DNA of 64,000 bases from Bauldia sp963759235. GTDB lineage: Bacteria; Pseudomonadota; Alphaproteobacteria; Rhizobiales; Kaistiaceae. Positions 51,281-59,665 of this stretch are shown here, in pieces. The stretch lies in NCBI GenBank assembly GCA_963759235.1, contig CAVWYO010000001.1, positions 186,001-250,000 of the forward strand, written 5' to 3'. Position numbers and translations under genes: made by a program. Each line of letters starts with the position of its first letter. The first letter of the stretch is position 1. Below the pieces are notes generated by a model, which was given only the letters and a program-made list of their open reading frames with translations, had not been told where the DNA came from and made no database searches.

Positions 51281-51380
51281 TCATCTTGGCGCGCCGGGTC
51301 GCAAGCCGAGGAAAGCGATCGGGAGCACGATGACGATGACGACGACGGCCGCGCCACTGATCAGCCGCTTTCAAAGCCAT
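51281..51380 (-). pseudogene. small membrane-protein frame broken by one base
   Basis: Read on minus from ATG 51380 (GGGAG upstream), the codons are MAL and then, after one extra A, KRLISGAAVVVIVIVLPIAF followed by LGLRPGAPR and a stop at 51281. Removing one A from the AAA run restores a 33-residue one-helix protein. The hydrophobic frame itself has no start codon after the upstream TGA. The 294-bp gap (51182-51475) otherwise shows nothing recognisable. Confidence 0.45.
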
Positions 51381-51475
51381 TTCGCAGCTCCCTGAGAGGG
51401 GGAGGTCGACGAAGCCCCCGATCGGGGTGGCGTCCGCTACTGCGGAATGGTTCGACTTGAAATCATCGCTCACAC

Positions 51476-51739
51476 CTAGAGCAGCACACCGATCAGGACG
51501 ACGATGACGATGACCGCAAGCGCCACGGCGGCGATGATCATGATGCGATTGCTGGATTCCGCCTCGCGGAAACCGTCCTCGCGCTGGCCGGTCGGGCCAG
51601 CATCCACCCGGCCTTCCTCGATCGGTCCGGTCTCGGGAGGGGCAGCCGGATCACCGATCGTGCCGTGAGCGCCTTCCTCGGCCTCCTCGACGATGCGCTT
51701 GACCTCGTCCTTGTGCGGTTCGTCGTCGGCTGGCGTCAT
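51476..51739 (-). CDS. small tail-anchored membrane protein
   Basis: The 87-residue protein has a charged, Pro- and Glu-rich N-terminal half (DEPHKDEVKRIVEEAEEGAH) and a single C-terminal helix IMIIAAVALAVIVIVVLIGV near residues 65-87. No domain is recognised. ATG 51739 is preferred over an ATG 21 bp upstream because GAGGAGCGTCG precedes it. Unknown role; the shape is that of a stress or envelope-associated small protein. Confidence 0.72.
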   Translation of the reverse strand: MTPADDEPHKDEVKRIVEEAEEGAHGTIGDPAAPPETGPIEEGRVDAGPTGQREDGFREAESSNRIMIIAAVALAVIVIVVLIGVLL

Positions 51740-51847
51740 CGACGCTCCTCCCTCAAGCAATCGCGATTCGGCTCGCCGCCATGTGTAGCCAACCGCGACC
51801 GGATGAGAAAGGCTTCGGCGTTTTCTGCCGCGTGGACGGGCGGCTAT

Positions 51848-53116
51848 TCAGAGCTCGGTGTCCTCGCCGCCGGTGATGAGCCGCGCCCCGCGCTCATAGG
51901 TGAGGTAGAGCCACAGCCAGTGCACGGCGACGAGAAGGCGGTTCTCGAAGCCGGTGAGAAGGTAGATATGGACGAACGCCCACAGCATCCAGCCGATCCG
52001 CCCCTTCAGCCTTATCCATCCGAAGTCGAAGACGGCGGCGTTGCGGCCGACGATGGCGGTGTTGCCGCGATCGTGGAACCGGAACGGTGCGAGCGGCGTG
52101 CCGTCGGTGAGATTGCGGCGGAGGCTCCGGCCGAGATGCTGCCCCTGCTGATGGGCAACCTGGGCCAGCGCCGGCAGCGGCTTGCCGTCGGCGCCGGCGA
52201 GCAACGCGCAGTCGCCGATGACGTAAACCCCGTCGAGGCCGACGACCGACAGGTCCGGCTCGACCGGGATGCGTCCCTGCCGATCGGGCTCGATGCCGAG
52301 CCATGACGCCGCCGGCGCCGCCTTGACGCCGGCTCCCCAGATGATGCAGCCGGCGCGCATCACCTCGCCTTCGAGCGTCACCGCCCCGTGCGTGACGTGG
52401 TCGACGGCCCGGCCGGTGATCACCGTCACGCCCAGCCGCGTCAGCGCCTTCTCGGCATAGGTCGAAAGCGACTCGGGAAACGCCGCCAGCAGCCGCGGCC
52501 CGGCCTCGATGAGCACGGTGCGCGCCTCGGTCGGATCGATGTGACGGAAATCACGGGCGAGCGAGTGGCGGGTGAGCTCGGCGACCGCCCCGGCCATCTC
52601 CACGCCGGTCGGCCCGCCGCCGATGACGATCGTCGTGAGGAGCCGCGCCCGCTCGGCCGGATCGTCGCAGATCTCGGCCCGCTCGAAGGCGAGCAGCAGC
52701 CGCGCCCGGATGACGCGGGCATTTTGAATCGTCCGCGGTCCGGGGGCCGCCTCGACCCAGTTGTCGTGACCGAAATAGTTGTAGGACGAGCCGGCCGCGA
52801 CGACGAGCCGGTCGAACGCGATCACCGGGCCGCGGGAAAGGGCGATGCGCCGGGCGGCGACATCGACCTGGGTCACCTCGTCGAGGATCACCTCGATGTT
52901 CTTGTAGCGGGCAAGCATGTGGCGGATCGGCCGGGCGATGTCGGCGGGAGACAGCGCCGCGGTCGCCACCTGGTAGAGGAGCGGCACGAAGAGATGATAA
53001 TTGTGACGGTCGATCACCGTGACGCTGGCCGGCGCATGGCCGAGGCCGCGGGCACAGGCTAGGCCGCCGAATCCCGCCCCGATGATGACGACATTGGATT
53101 TGCGCGTCTCGACCAG
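51848..53116 (-). CDS. type II NADH dehydrogenase (NDH-2), apparent CTG start
   Basis: The protein has two dinucleotide-binding motifs, an FAD site KSNVVIIGAGFGGLACARGL near the N-terminus and an NADH site TTIVIGGGPTGVEMAGAVAE, and VYVIGDCALLAG for FAD. The C-terminal part (GRIGWMLWAFVHIYLLTGF) is the membrane-associated helix region. The first in-frame ATG, GTG or TTG start is GTG at 53017, which would cut off GAGFGG. I therefore place the start at CTG 53114-53116, with AAGGGG about 9 bases upstream, giving 422 residues. Further upstream the frame has no ATG, GTG or TTG before a stop. Confidence 0.85.
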   Translation of the reverse strand: MVETRKSNVVIIGAGFGGLACARGLGHAPASVTVIDRHNYHLFVPLLYQVATAALSPADIARPIRHMLARYKNIEVILDEVTQVDVAARRIALSRGPVIAFDRLVVAAGSSYNYFGHDNWVEAAPGPRTIQNARVIRARLLLAFERAEICDDPAERARLLTTIVIGGGPTGVEMAGAVAELTRHSLARDFRHIDPTEARTVLIEAGPRLLAAFPESLSTYAEKALTRLGVTVITGRAVDHVTHGAVTLEGEVMRAGCIIWGAGVKAAPAASWLGIEPDRQGRIPVEPDLSVVGLDGVYVIGDCALLAGADGKPLPALAQVAHQQGQHLGRSLRRNLTDGTPLAPFRFHDRGNTAIVGRNAAVFDFGWIRLKGRIGWMLWAFVHIYLLTGFENRLLVAVHWLWLYLTYERGARLITGGEDTEL

Positions 53117-53333
53117 CCTGCGATCCCCTTCAGGGCAGAACGCCGAAGACCGCCGATTTGTTCCCGGCGCTTGGTCTGACTGCGAAATCCGCCCGTCCGC
53201 AGCAGCTCCTGTTTAGACGAGCCTGCTCGGATGGGGAAGCTTCCGGCCTTCGGCGGGGTCCGAGCGGAAAGCCGCGGCCTGGGCTATGCTGGCGGATCGG
53301 CGCGTGGATGCCGAAAGAGAAGGATGCCAAGTC

Positions 53334-54344
53334 ATGACCCGGTCTCACGACGCGACGGCCGCCCTCCGGATGCTTGCTTTCCGGCTGTGCTGCGCCGGAG
53401 CGCTGGCGAGCGCCGGAGCCGGCATGGCGCTCGCCAACGATTCGACCGCCGAGCTCAGCGCCGGCGGCCTGCAGCTAGTGCGCTCCGAAGCGATCCAGCT
53501 CGTTTCCGAAGACCTTTTCGTGTCGACCGAGGAGGTTCGCGTCACCTACCACTTCCTCAACACGGCGGATTCGCCGATTACCACCGTCGTTGCGTTTCCG
53601 CTGCCGCCGATCGACGCCGTGGTGCCGGAGGAAATGAACATCGTCCTTCCCGACAGCGGGTCGCCAAACTTCGTCGACTTCGTCGTGACTGTCGACGGGG
53701 CTGCGGTGACGCCGTCCGTCGAGGAGCGGGTAACGGCGCTCGGCATCGACCGGACCGCAGCACTCCGCGACCTCGGTCTGCCGCTCAACCCGATTGCCGA
53801 CGGGCTGTATGACCGGCTGCAGAAGCTTTCGGACGATGACAAGGCCGAGTTGAAGCGGCTCGGTCTCGTCACCATCGATCCCTATAGCGTGGAGGCAACC
53901 TGGAGGCTCGAAACCACCTTCTACTGGGAACAGACCTTCCCGCCCGGCCGCGAAGTGGTGGTCGAGCACAGCTACAAGCCGGTGGTCGGCTTCAGCTTCT
54001 TCGGCGACTATGTTCTCGACGATCCGGGCTACAAGGCGAAATATTGCATCGACGAGGATTTCGACCGCGCCGCGCGCAAGAAGCTTGCCGCGGTCGCCGG
54101 CACCGACTTCCCCTATCTTCAGGAGAAGCGGATCAGCTACATCCTGACTACAGCCAACAACTGGTCGGGACCGATCGGCGCGTTCAGGCTGACCATCGAC
54201 AAGGGCGACCCGCAGGCCCTGGTCAGCTTCTGCGGCACCGGCGTCACCAAGGTGTCGCCGACCCGTTTCGAGATGACGGCGACCGATTTCGTGCCCGAGA
54301 AGGATCTCGAAATCCTGATCGCCGCGCCAAGCGAGCAAAACTGA
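53334..54344 (+). CDS. DUF4424-domain secreted protein
   Basis: The 336-residue protein has a signal peptide (about residues 1-34, LASAGAGMALAND) and then the DUF4424 pattern: STAELSAGGLQLVRSEAIQL and EEVRVTYHFLNTADSPITT, and later EHSYKPVVGFSFFGDYVLD. A conserved cysteine occurs in KYCIDEDF and another in SFCGTG. Function of the family is unknown. It faces the WD40 gene on the opposite strand. Confidence 0.87.
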   Translation: MTRSHDATAALRMLAFRLCCAGALASAGAGMALANDSTAELSAGGLQLVRSEAIQLVSEDLFVSTEEVRVTYHFLNTADSPITTVVAFPLPPIDAVVPEEMNIVLPDSGSPNFVDFVVTVDGAAVTPSVEERVTALGIDRTAALRDLGLPLNPIADGLYDRLQKLSDDDKAELKRLGLVTIDPYSVEATWRLETTFYWEQTFPPGREVVVEHSYKPVVGFSFFGDYVLDDPGYKAKYCIDEDFDRAARKKLAAVAGTDFPYLQEKRISYILTTANNWSGPIGAFRLTIDKGDPQALVSFCGTGVTKVSPTRFEMTATDFVPEKDLEILIAAPSEQN

Positions 54345-54361
54345 CCCAAGCGGCCCGGCGG

Positions 54362-55336
54362 TCAGTCCAGGCTGACCACGCCGGCCGCGCCCTCTTCCGA
54401 GCCGACCGCAAGGCGCTTGCCGCCACCGTCCCAGGCGAGCGCCGTGACCGGTCCGTGTCCGGGCCGGCGGAGCAAGGCCTCGTCGGCGTCGGCGAAGCGG
54501 ACCGCCATGACCATGCCGTCCTGATAGCCGATCGCGACGATTTCCTGGCTCGGGTGGCAGGCGACGCGGGTAACCAGCACCTCGCGGCCGCCGAGCTGGA
54601 GGGGCGGCTTGCCCTGCGGCCCGTCCTTGAAATGGAACGGCCAGAGCACCGCCGCATTCGCCCCCGAGGTCGCCAGGAACCGTCCCTTCGCCGACCACGA
54701 CAGCGACCTCGGCTTGGCCGGATAGCCGCTCATCCGCATATCCTTGCCGTCGTCGAGGCGCCAGCCGTGCAGCTGGTTGTCCTGCATGACGGTGACGACA
54801 TATTTGCCGTCCGGCGAGAACATCACGCCGATATGGGGACCCTTCCATTCGAGCCCGGTCGGCGGCGCCTCGGTGCCCGCCCACCACAGCGTCACGCCGT
54901 CATAGCGCGCCACCGCCAGCCGCAGCCCCTTCGGCGCAAAGGCGAGACCGCCGACGGCGCGCGGCAGATCGAAGGCGCGTTCGCGCCCGTCGGCGAAGCG
55001 GAGCTCCGCCTTGCGGCCGGAGGCGAAGGCGACCGCCCCGCCCGGCCCGGCCGCGACATGGTCGATCCATTTGCCCTGTCGCGTCGCGACCGTGTCCACC
55101 TTGCCGCCGCTGTCGGTGACGGCGACCAGACCGTCATCCCCGCCGGTGATCAGCGCCTTGCCGTCGCGGGTCGGGGTGGCTGCGAGAATGGCGCCGGCAT
55201 GAACCGGCGTGATGTCCTCCGCCTCGCCGGAGATGCGCCGGATGGTGCCGTCGCCGAGCGCAAAGACGGCGGTGTCGCCGAGGAATGCCGCCTCGACGAT
55301 ATAGGCGCCGAAGGACAATTCGCGGGGCGCCGACAT
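54362..55336 (-). CDS. WD40-repeat protein
   Basis: The 324-residue protein is a single beta-propeller with about seven degenerate WD40 blades, for example ALITGGDDGLVAVTDSGGKV, VMFSPDGKYVVTVMQDNQLH and VTALAWDGGGKRLAVGSEEG. There is no signal peptide. WD40 proteins of this type often lie next to CobW-family GTPases in Rhizobiales; here a GNAT gene lies between. A scaffold or metal-protein partner role is inference. Confidence 0.85.
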   Translation of the reverse strand: MSAPRELSFGAYIVEAAFLGDTAVFALGDGTIRRISGEAEDITPVHAGAILAATPTRDGKALITGGDDGLVAVTDSGGKVDTVATRQGKWIDHVAAGPGGAVAFASGRKAELRFADGRERAFDLPRAVGGLAFAPKGLRLAVARYDGVTLWWAGTEAPPTGLEWKGPHIGVMFSPDGKYVVTVMQDNQLHGWRLDDGKDMRMSGYPAKPRSLSWSAKGRFLATSGANAAVLWPFHFKDGPQGKPPLQLGGREVLVTRVACHPSQEIVAIGYQDGMVMAVRFADADEALLRRPGHGPVTALAWDGGGKRLAVGSEEGAAGVVSLD

Positions 55337-55360
55337 TACAGGCGAACGGCCATCATGGCT

Positions 55361-55852
55361 TCACAGTTGCCGACGCAGCAGCGGCGCAGGGCCGAATCGC
55401 GTTTTGCCCTCGCCGGAAACGACGAAGCCAAGCTTGGCATAGAAGCCTTGCGCATGCGGGTTGCCGACAACGTGCAGAATTTCCGCCCCTAACGAGCGGG
55501 CGTGATCGGCCGCATATTCGACGAGACTGCGGCCAATTCCAAAGTGCCAGAAGTCAGGCTCGACAAACAGGCCGTCGAGCTCCGCATCGCCATCGTCTCG
55601 CATCAGGACGACGGAGAAACCCAGCGGCCCACTCCCCTGGTCGGCCACAAAGACCTGACCCGAACGGATTTGCTCCGGCGGTAGGTGAATTGCGTCGGGG
55701 TTTGCGAGCAATGCCTGCCGATCGCCGGGATTACACAGCGACGCCCGCCTCTGAATTTCCTCAAGCGCCTGGCGTTCGTACGCCCTTGCAGATCGGATCG
55801 AGACGCCGTTCAGCTTTGGCATCGGCGGTGTGGCTGTGCCGGCCGACATCAT
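55361..55852 (-). CDS. GNAT-family N-acetyltransferase
   Basis: The 163-residue protein has the GNAT core DAELDGLFVEPDFWHFGIGR (strand 4 and the acetyl-CoA loop, with H-F-G-I-G in place of R-x-x-G-x-G) and AEILHVVGNPHAQGFYAKLG near the end. It begins 4 bp after the CobW-type gene stop and is likely cotranscribed with it. Substrate unknown. A second ATG at 55849 is equally possible. Confidence 0.86.
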   Translation of the reverse strand: MMSAGTATPPMPKLNGVSIRSARAYERQALEEIQRRASLCNPGDRQALLANPDAIHLPPEQIRSGQVFVADQGSGPLGFSVVLMRDDGDAELDGLFVEPDFWHFGIGRSLVEYAADHARSLGAEILHVVGNPHAQGFYAKLGFVVSGEGKTRFGPAPLLRRQL

Positions 55853-55856
55853 CGAC

Positions 55857-56894
55857 TCAAACCGCGCAGGCGCTGAAGCCGGCGGTCAACAGGTCCGTGT
55901 CGAGCCGCCGGCCGATGAAGACCAGCTTGCTGTCGCGCTTCTCGTCGTCCCGCCAGCGGCGCTGGTGATCGCCCTCGATGATCATGTGGATGCCCTGCAC
56001 CACGTAGCGGTCGGGATCGTCCTTGAGAGCGATGATCCCCTTGAGCCGCAGGATGTCCGGCCCGAACCCTTGGGTGATCTGCTGGATCCACGGGAAGAAG
56101 CGCTGCGGATCGAGTTCGCCAGCCCGCAACGACACGCTGGTCACCGTCGGGTCATGGGCGGCATGGTGATGATGGTGGTGATCGTGATCGTGGTCATGGT
56201 CGTCGTGGTCATGGTCGTGATGATCGTGATCGTGGTCGTGATCTTCGCCGTCGAGGAATTCCGGGTCGAGGGTGAGGATACGGTCGAGATCGAAGGCACC
56301 GCGATCAAGGACCTGGGCGAGCGGTATGGCGCAGCGTTCGGTGCGATGGATCACGGCATGCTGGTTGATCGCCAGGATTTGTCGCTCGACCTCCGCCAGC
56401 TCCTCGGGCGAGACGAGGTCGGTCTTGTTGAGGAGGATCACGTCGGCGAAGCCGATCTGCTCCTCGGCTTCCGGGCTGTCGGCGAGGCGCGCGGTCAGAT
56501 GCTTGGCGTCAGCGACGGTGACCACGGCGTCGAGCTTCGCCCTCGCCCGCACCTCGTCGTCCATGAAGAAGGTCTGCGCCACCGGCGCCGGGTCGGCGAG
56601 CCCGGTGGTTTCCACGAGGATGCCGTCGAAGCCGCCCGGCCGCTTCATCAGCCCTTCCACCACCCGGATCAGGTCGCCGCGCACCGTGCAGCAGACGCAG
56701 CCATTGTTCATCTCGTAGACCTCCTCGTCGGATTCGACGATAAGGTCGTTGTCGATGTTGATTTCGCCGAACTCGTTGACGACCACCGCGTATTTCTTGC
56801 CGTGGTTCTCCGAGAGGATGCGGTTGAGGAGCGTGGTTTTGCCGGCGCCGAGATAGCCGGTAAGGACCGTGACGGGGATCTGCCTGTCGGGCAT
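55857..56894 (-). CDS. CobW/COG0523-family GTP-dependent metallochaperone
   Basis: The 345-residue GTPase has Walker A VTVLTGYLGAGKTTLLNRIL (residues 9-28), the metal-binding CxCC motif MNNGCVCCTVRGDL, the guanine motif ILLNKTDLVSPEE, and a long His/Asp-rich loop between the two domains (about residues 226-255, with more than 15 histidines). Zinc handling is the usual role of this branch. The rest is the CobW C-terminal domain (QRFFPWIQQITQGFGPDILR). ATG 56894 is set by homology. Confidence 0.93.
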   Translation of the reverse strand: MPDRQIPVTVLTGYLGAGKTTLLNRILSENHGKKYAVVVNEFGEINIDNDLIVESDEEVYEMNNGCVCCTVRGDLIRVVEGLMKRPGGFDGILVETTGLADPAPVAQTFFMDDEVRARAKLDAVVTVADAKHLTARLADSPEAEEQIGFADVILLNKTDLVSPEELAEVERQILAINQHAVIHRTERCAIPLAQVLDRGAFDLDRILTLDPEFLDGEDHDHDHDHHDHDHDDHDHDHDHHHHHHAAHDPTVTSVSLRAGELDPQRFFPWIQQITQGFGPDILRLKGIIALKDDPDRYVVQGIHMIIEGDHQRRWRDDEKRDSKLVFIGRRLDTDLLTAGFSACAV

Positions 56895-57010
56895 GGGAAA
56901 AACTCCGGGGCGGTTCAAGGCCGCCTGGTTATGAGGCGCGAACGATATAGGCGAGTCCCGTCGGCTTTGCTACGTCTGCCGATCGGGCGGGCAGCGCCCT
57001 TCGGCTTTGG

Positions 57011-57541
57011 CTATTTCTCCGCCAGTAGATCCTCGAGATTCAGCCGCTCGGTGATCATCCTGAGCGTGCCGTCCGGGTTGCGCGGCCATTCCTCGCGGGG
57101 CCGGTCGCGGTAGAGCTCCACCCCGTTGTCGTCGGGATCGCGGAGATAGAGCGCCTCGCTCACCCCGTGGTCGCTCGCCCCTTCCAGCGGAATGCCGGCG
57201 GCGATGAGCCGGCGAAGCGCATCGGCAAGCGCCGGACGCGACGGATAGACGATGGCGAGATGGTAGAGGCCGGTCGATCGGCGCGGCGGCGGCGCGGCGC
57301 CCAGGCTCTCCCAGGTGTTGATGGCGATGTGGTGATGGTAGCCGCCGGCGGAGACGAACGCCGCCTGGGTGCCGTAGCGCTGCATCAGCTCGAAGCCGAG
57401 AACGCCGCAATAGAAACCCAGCGATCGCTCGATATCGGCAACCTTGAGGTGGACATGGCCGATACGAACGCCGGGGTCGATCGGCTTGTCGAAAAGAGGA
57501 TTGGGCGTGGCTTTCGGATCGATGGTGACGGTCTCGGACAT
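57011..57541 (-). CDS. VOC-family (glyoxalase/dioxygenase-fold) protein
   Basis: The 176-residue protein has two VOC half-modules. Metal-site candidates are H in RIGHVHLKVADIERSLGFY, the H cluster in AGGYHHHIAINTW, H in GLYHLAIVYPSR and E in GVELYRDRPREEWP. This is the pattern of catechol-2,3-dioxygenase-like or VOC lyases. Substrate unknown. It is divergent from the alpha/beta-hydrolase gene. Confidence 0.87.
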   Translation of the reverse strand: MSETVTIDPKATPNPLFDKPIDPGVRIGHVHLKVADIERSLGFYCGVLGFELMQRYGTQAAFVSAGGYHHHIAINTWESLGAAPPPRRSTGLYHLAIVYPSRPALADALRRLIAAGIPLEGASDHGVSEALYLRDPDDNGVELYRDRPREEWPRNPDGTLRMITERLNLEDLLAEK

Positions 57542-57687
57542 TGCGTGTCTCCGCAAATTTCGAAGCTGACTGAACATAGGCCGATCTGCGCCGGTTTCCA
57601 CAGGGCAAAGCCGCCCGGTGGACAGGGACGCCACGCCGGTTGGCCCTCTCTGTCGCGCCAATCGACGGCCCCATTTCACAAAAAGAC

Positions 57688-57720
57688 TTGCATTAGTCGT
57701 GAAGCTATGTATATTAGCTT
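57688..57720 (+). promoter_or_regulatory. promoter with overlapping inverted repeat before the hydrolase-TetR pair
   Basis: A TTGCAT (57688-57693) and TATATT (57710-57715) hexamer pair has a 16-bp spacer. AAGCTA-tgtatat-TAGCTT at 57702-57720 is a perfect 6+6 inverted repeat that covers the -10 element. A TetR-family gene is the second gene of this transcript, so repression by its product at this site is plausible. Confidence 0.62.
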
Positions 57721-57748
57721 TTAGGCTATCATTCGTAGGAGACTTGTC

Positions 57749-58648
57749 ATGACCGCCTTCGCCATTCCAGCCCCGACCGTCCCCAATCGCGCCGCAGCCG
57801 TCGCAACGGCCGTGGCGGAGGGGCGGCCGGCCACCCGCTTCCTCGACCGGCCGAGCGGCCGGATCGCCTATGACGACCAGGGCAGCGGCCCGCTGGTCGT
57901 CATGGTGCCGGGCCTCGGCGACGTTCGGGCCGAGTACCGCTTTCTCGCGCCGCTCCTGGTCGCCGCCGGCTACCGGGCGGTTTCCATGGACCTCCGCGGC
58001 CATGGCGAGTCGAGCACCGGTTGGCCCGACTACAGCTGCGCCGCCTTGGGCAGTGACGTCGTCGCCCTTATCGAGCATCTCGATGCCGGCCCCGCCGCCC
58101 TTATCGGCACCTCGATGGGCGCCGGAGCCGTCGCCTGGGCGGCGGCGGAAGCACCGGAACGGACCGCGGATCTCATCCTCATCGGACCCTTCGTCCGCGA
58201 CGTCCCGCCGTGGAGCCTGTTGAAGGGCATCGTTCAGAAGCTGATGATCAAGGCGGCGCTTGCCGGCCCCTGGGCGCCGGGCGTGTGGGGCGGCTACTAC
58301 GTCTCGCTCTACCGCACCGCCAAGCCCGCCGATCTCGACGACTACCGCTCGGCGCTGGTCGCCGGCCTTCGTCAACCCGGCCGCCTGGCGGCGCTGAAGG
58401 GGATGATGAACGCATCGAAGGCCGACGTGGCGGCCCGCCTCGGCGATGTCCGGGCGCCCGCCCTCGTTGTCATGGGCAGCAAGGACCCTGACTTTGCCAA
58501 CCCGGCGGGCGAGGCGGCGATCGTCGCCGAACTCGTCCACGGCGAGGTCGTCATGATCGAGGGCGCCGGCCACTATCCGCATGCGGAGATGCCGGAGATC
58601 GCGGCGCCGTCGATCATCGACTTTCTCGCCGCGCACAAGGCGGGCTGA
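57749..58648 (+). CDS. alpha/beta-hydrolase
   Basis: The 299-residue protein has the nucleophile elbow ALIGTSMGAGAVAWAAAE (G-T-S-M-G), an oxyanion region VMVPGLGDVRAEYRFLAPL, the acid in VVMGSKDPDFANP, and the histidine in IEGAGHYPHAEM. It is a general ester or haloalkane-type hydrolase; the substrate is unknown. The following TetR gene starts one base after its stop, so the pair is an autoregulated unit. Confidence 0.91.
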   Translation: MTAFAIPAPTVPNRAAAVATAVAEGRPATRFLDRPSGRIAYDDQGSGPLVVMVPGLGDVRAEYRFLAPLLVAAGYRAVSMDLRGHGESSTGWPDYSCAALGSDVVALIEHLDAGPAALIGTSMGAGAVAWAAAEAPERTADLILIGPFVRDVPPWSLLKGIVQKLMIKAALAGPWAPGVWGGYYVSLYRTAKPADLDDYRSALVAGLRQPGRLAALKGMMNASKADVAARLGDVRAPALVVMGSKDPDFANPAGEAAIVAELVHGEVVMIEGAGHYPHAEMPEIAAPSIIDFLAAHKAG

Positions 58649-58649
58649 C

Positions 58650-59231
58650 GTGCCGCGCGCCGGTCTCACCCCGGACGCGGTGATCGACGCCGCGGCGCGG
58701 ATTGCCGACGCCGAAGGCCTCGAGGCGGTCACCCTTGCTCGCCTTGCCGAGCGCCTCCGCGTCCGCGCGCCGTCGCTTTACAAGCATATCGACGGGCTCG
58801 ATTCGTTGCGCCGCGCGCTTGCCGTGCGCGGCCTCCGCGAGGCGAATCGTCGGCTGCAGAAGGCGACCATCGGCAAGGCGCGCGGCGCGGCGCTCTTCGC
58901 GCTCGCCCACGCCTACTGGCAATTCGCCAGGGACCATCCCGGCCTCTATGCCGCTTCGCTGCGCGCTGCCGCGCCGGGCGAAAGGGACATTGCCTCGGCC
59001 GGCGAGGCGATGATCGGCACGGTGCTTGCGGTGCTCGCCGGCTACGGGCTTGGCGGCGACGATGCGCTGCACGCCACGCGCGGTCTCCGCGCCATCATCC
59101 ACGGCTTCGTGTCGCTCGACGCCGCGGGCGGATTCCGCTTGAAGCTCGACCTGGCCGAATCCTTCGACCGCCTGCTCGGCGCCTTCGCCCGCGATCTCGC
59201 CGAGCGCGGCAGCGAACCGGTCGCGGCCTAG
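58650..59231 (+). CDS. TetR/AcrR-family regulator, cotranscribed with the hydrolase
   Basis: The 193-residue protein has the helix-turn-helix VTLARLAERLRVRAPSLYKH (about residues 27-46) and a C-terminal domain of the TetR_C_33/WHG type (RGLRAIIHGFVSLDAAGGF). It starts with GTG one base past the hydrolase stop. It likely represses the hydrolase operon through the inverted repeat at 57702-57720. Confidence 0.88.
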   Translation: MPRAGLTPDAVIDAAARIADAEGLEAVTLARLAERLRVRAPSLYKHIDGLDSLRRALAVRGLREANRRLQKATIGKARGAALFALAHAYWQFARDHPGLYAASLRAAAPGERDIASAGEAMIGTVLAVLAGYGLGGDDALHATRGLRAIIHGFVSLDAAGGFRLKLDLAESFDRLLGAFARDLAERGSEPVAA

Positions 59232-59283
59232 ACGGTCAGCCGCGAAGACGCTCCCCCCGAGGCCGACCGCCGCTTCGCCACCG

Positions 59284-59625
59284 TCAGTCGTTGAGCCATT
59301 CAATGATAAAACGGTCGGAGGCGTGAATGCAGACCATGTCGAGCCGTTCCTCACCGACGGCCGTGAAGCGATGTGGCGCCCCGGGTCCGATCACGACGAT
59401 GTCGCCGGGACCGGCAACGACCTCCTCCCCATCGACGGTCATCGCCGCCTGGCCGGAGCGGACGATGCAGGTCTCGGCGTAGGGATGCTTGTGCAATCCC
59501 GGACCCTTTCCCGGCGCAAGATCGCCAAGGAAAAACGAAACGCCGGCTCCGTATGGCTGCCCCTCGAACTCAACCGCCGCGATTGCACCTTGCCGCTGAT
59601 CGCCGCGACGCAGGATGTGAAACAT
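59284..59625 (-). CDS. cupin-domain protein
   Basis: The 113-residue cupin has motif 1 PGKGPGLHKHPYAETCIVRS (H-x-H...E) and motif 2 PGDIVVIGPGAPHRFTAVGE, and ends VCIHASDRFIIEWLND. It is a typical small metal-binding cupin. It is on the same strand as the peptide-type binding-protein gene, about 40 bp downstream. Function unknown. Confidence 0.87.
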   Translation of the reverse strand: MFHILRRGDQRQGAIAAVEFEGQPYGAGVSFFLGDLAPGKGPGLHKHPYAETCIVRSGQAAMTVDGEEVVAGPGDIVVIGPGAPHRFTAVGEERLDMVCIHASDRFIIEWLND

Positions 59626-59665
59626 TGGAGTGTCCTCTCCATGCCGAGGGCCAACGCCACTTCGC

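Noticed and set aside
56170..56260. Low-complexity repeat tract as a DNA repeat
   Set aside because: The tract encodes the His/Asp-rich metal-binding loop of the CobW-type protein and is explained as coding sequence.
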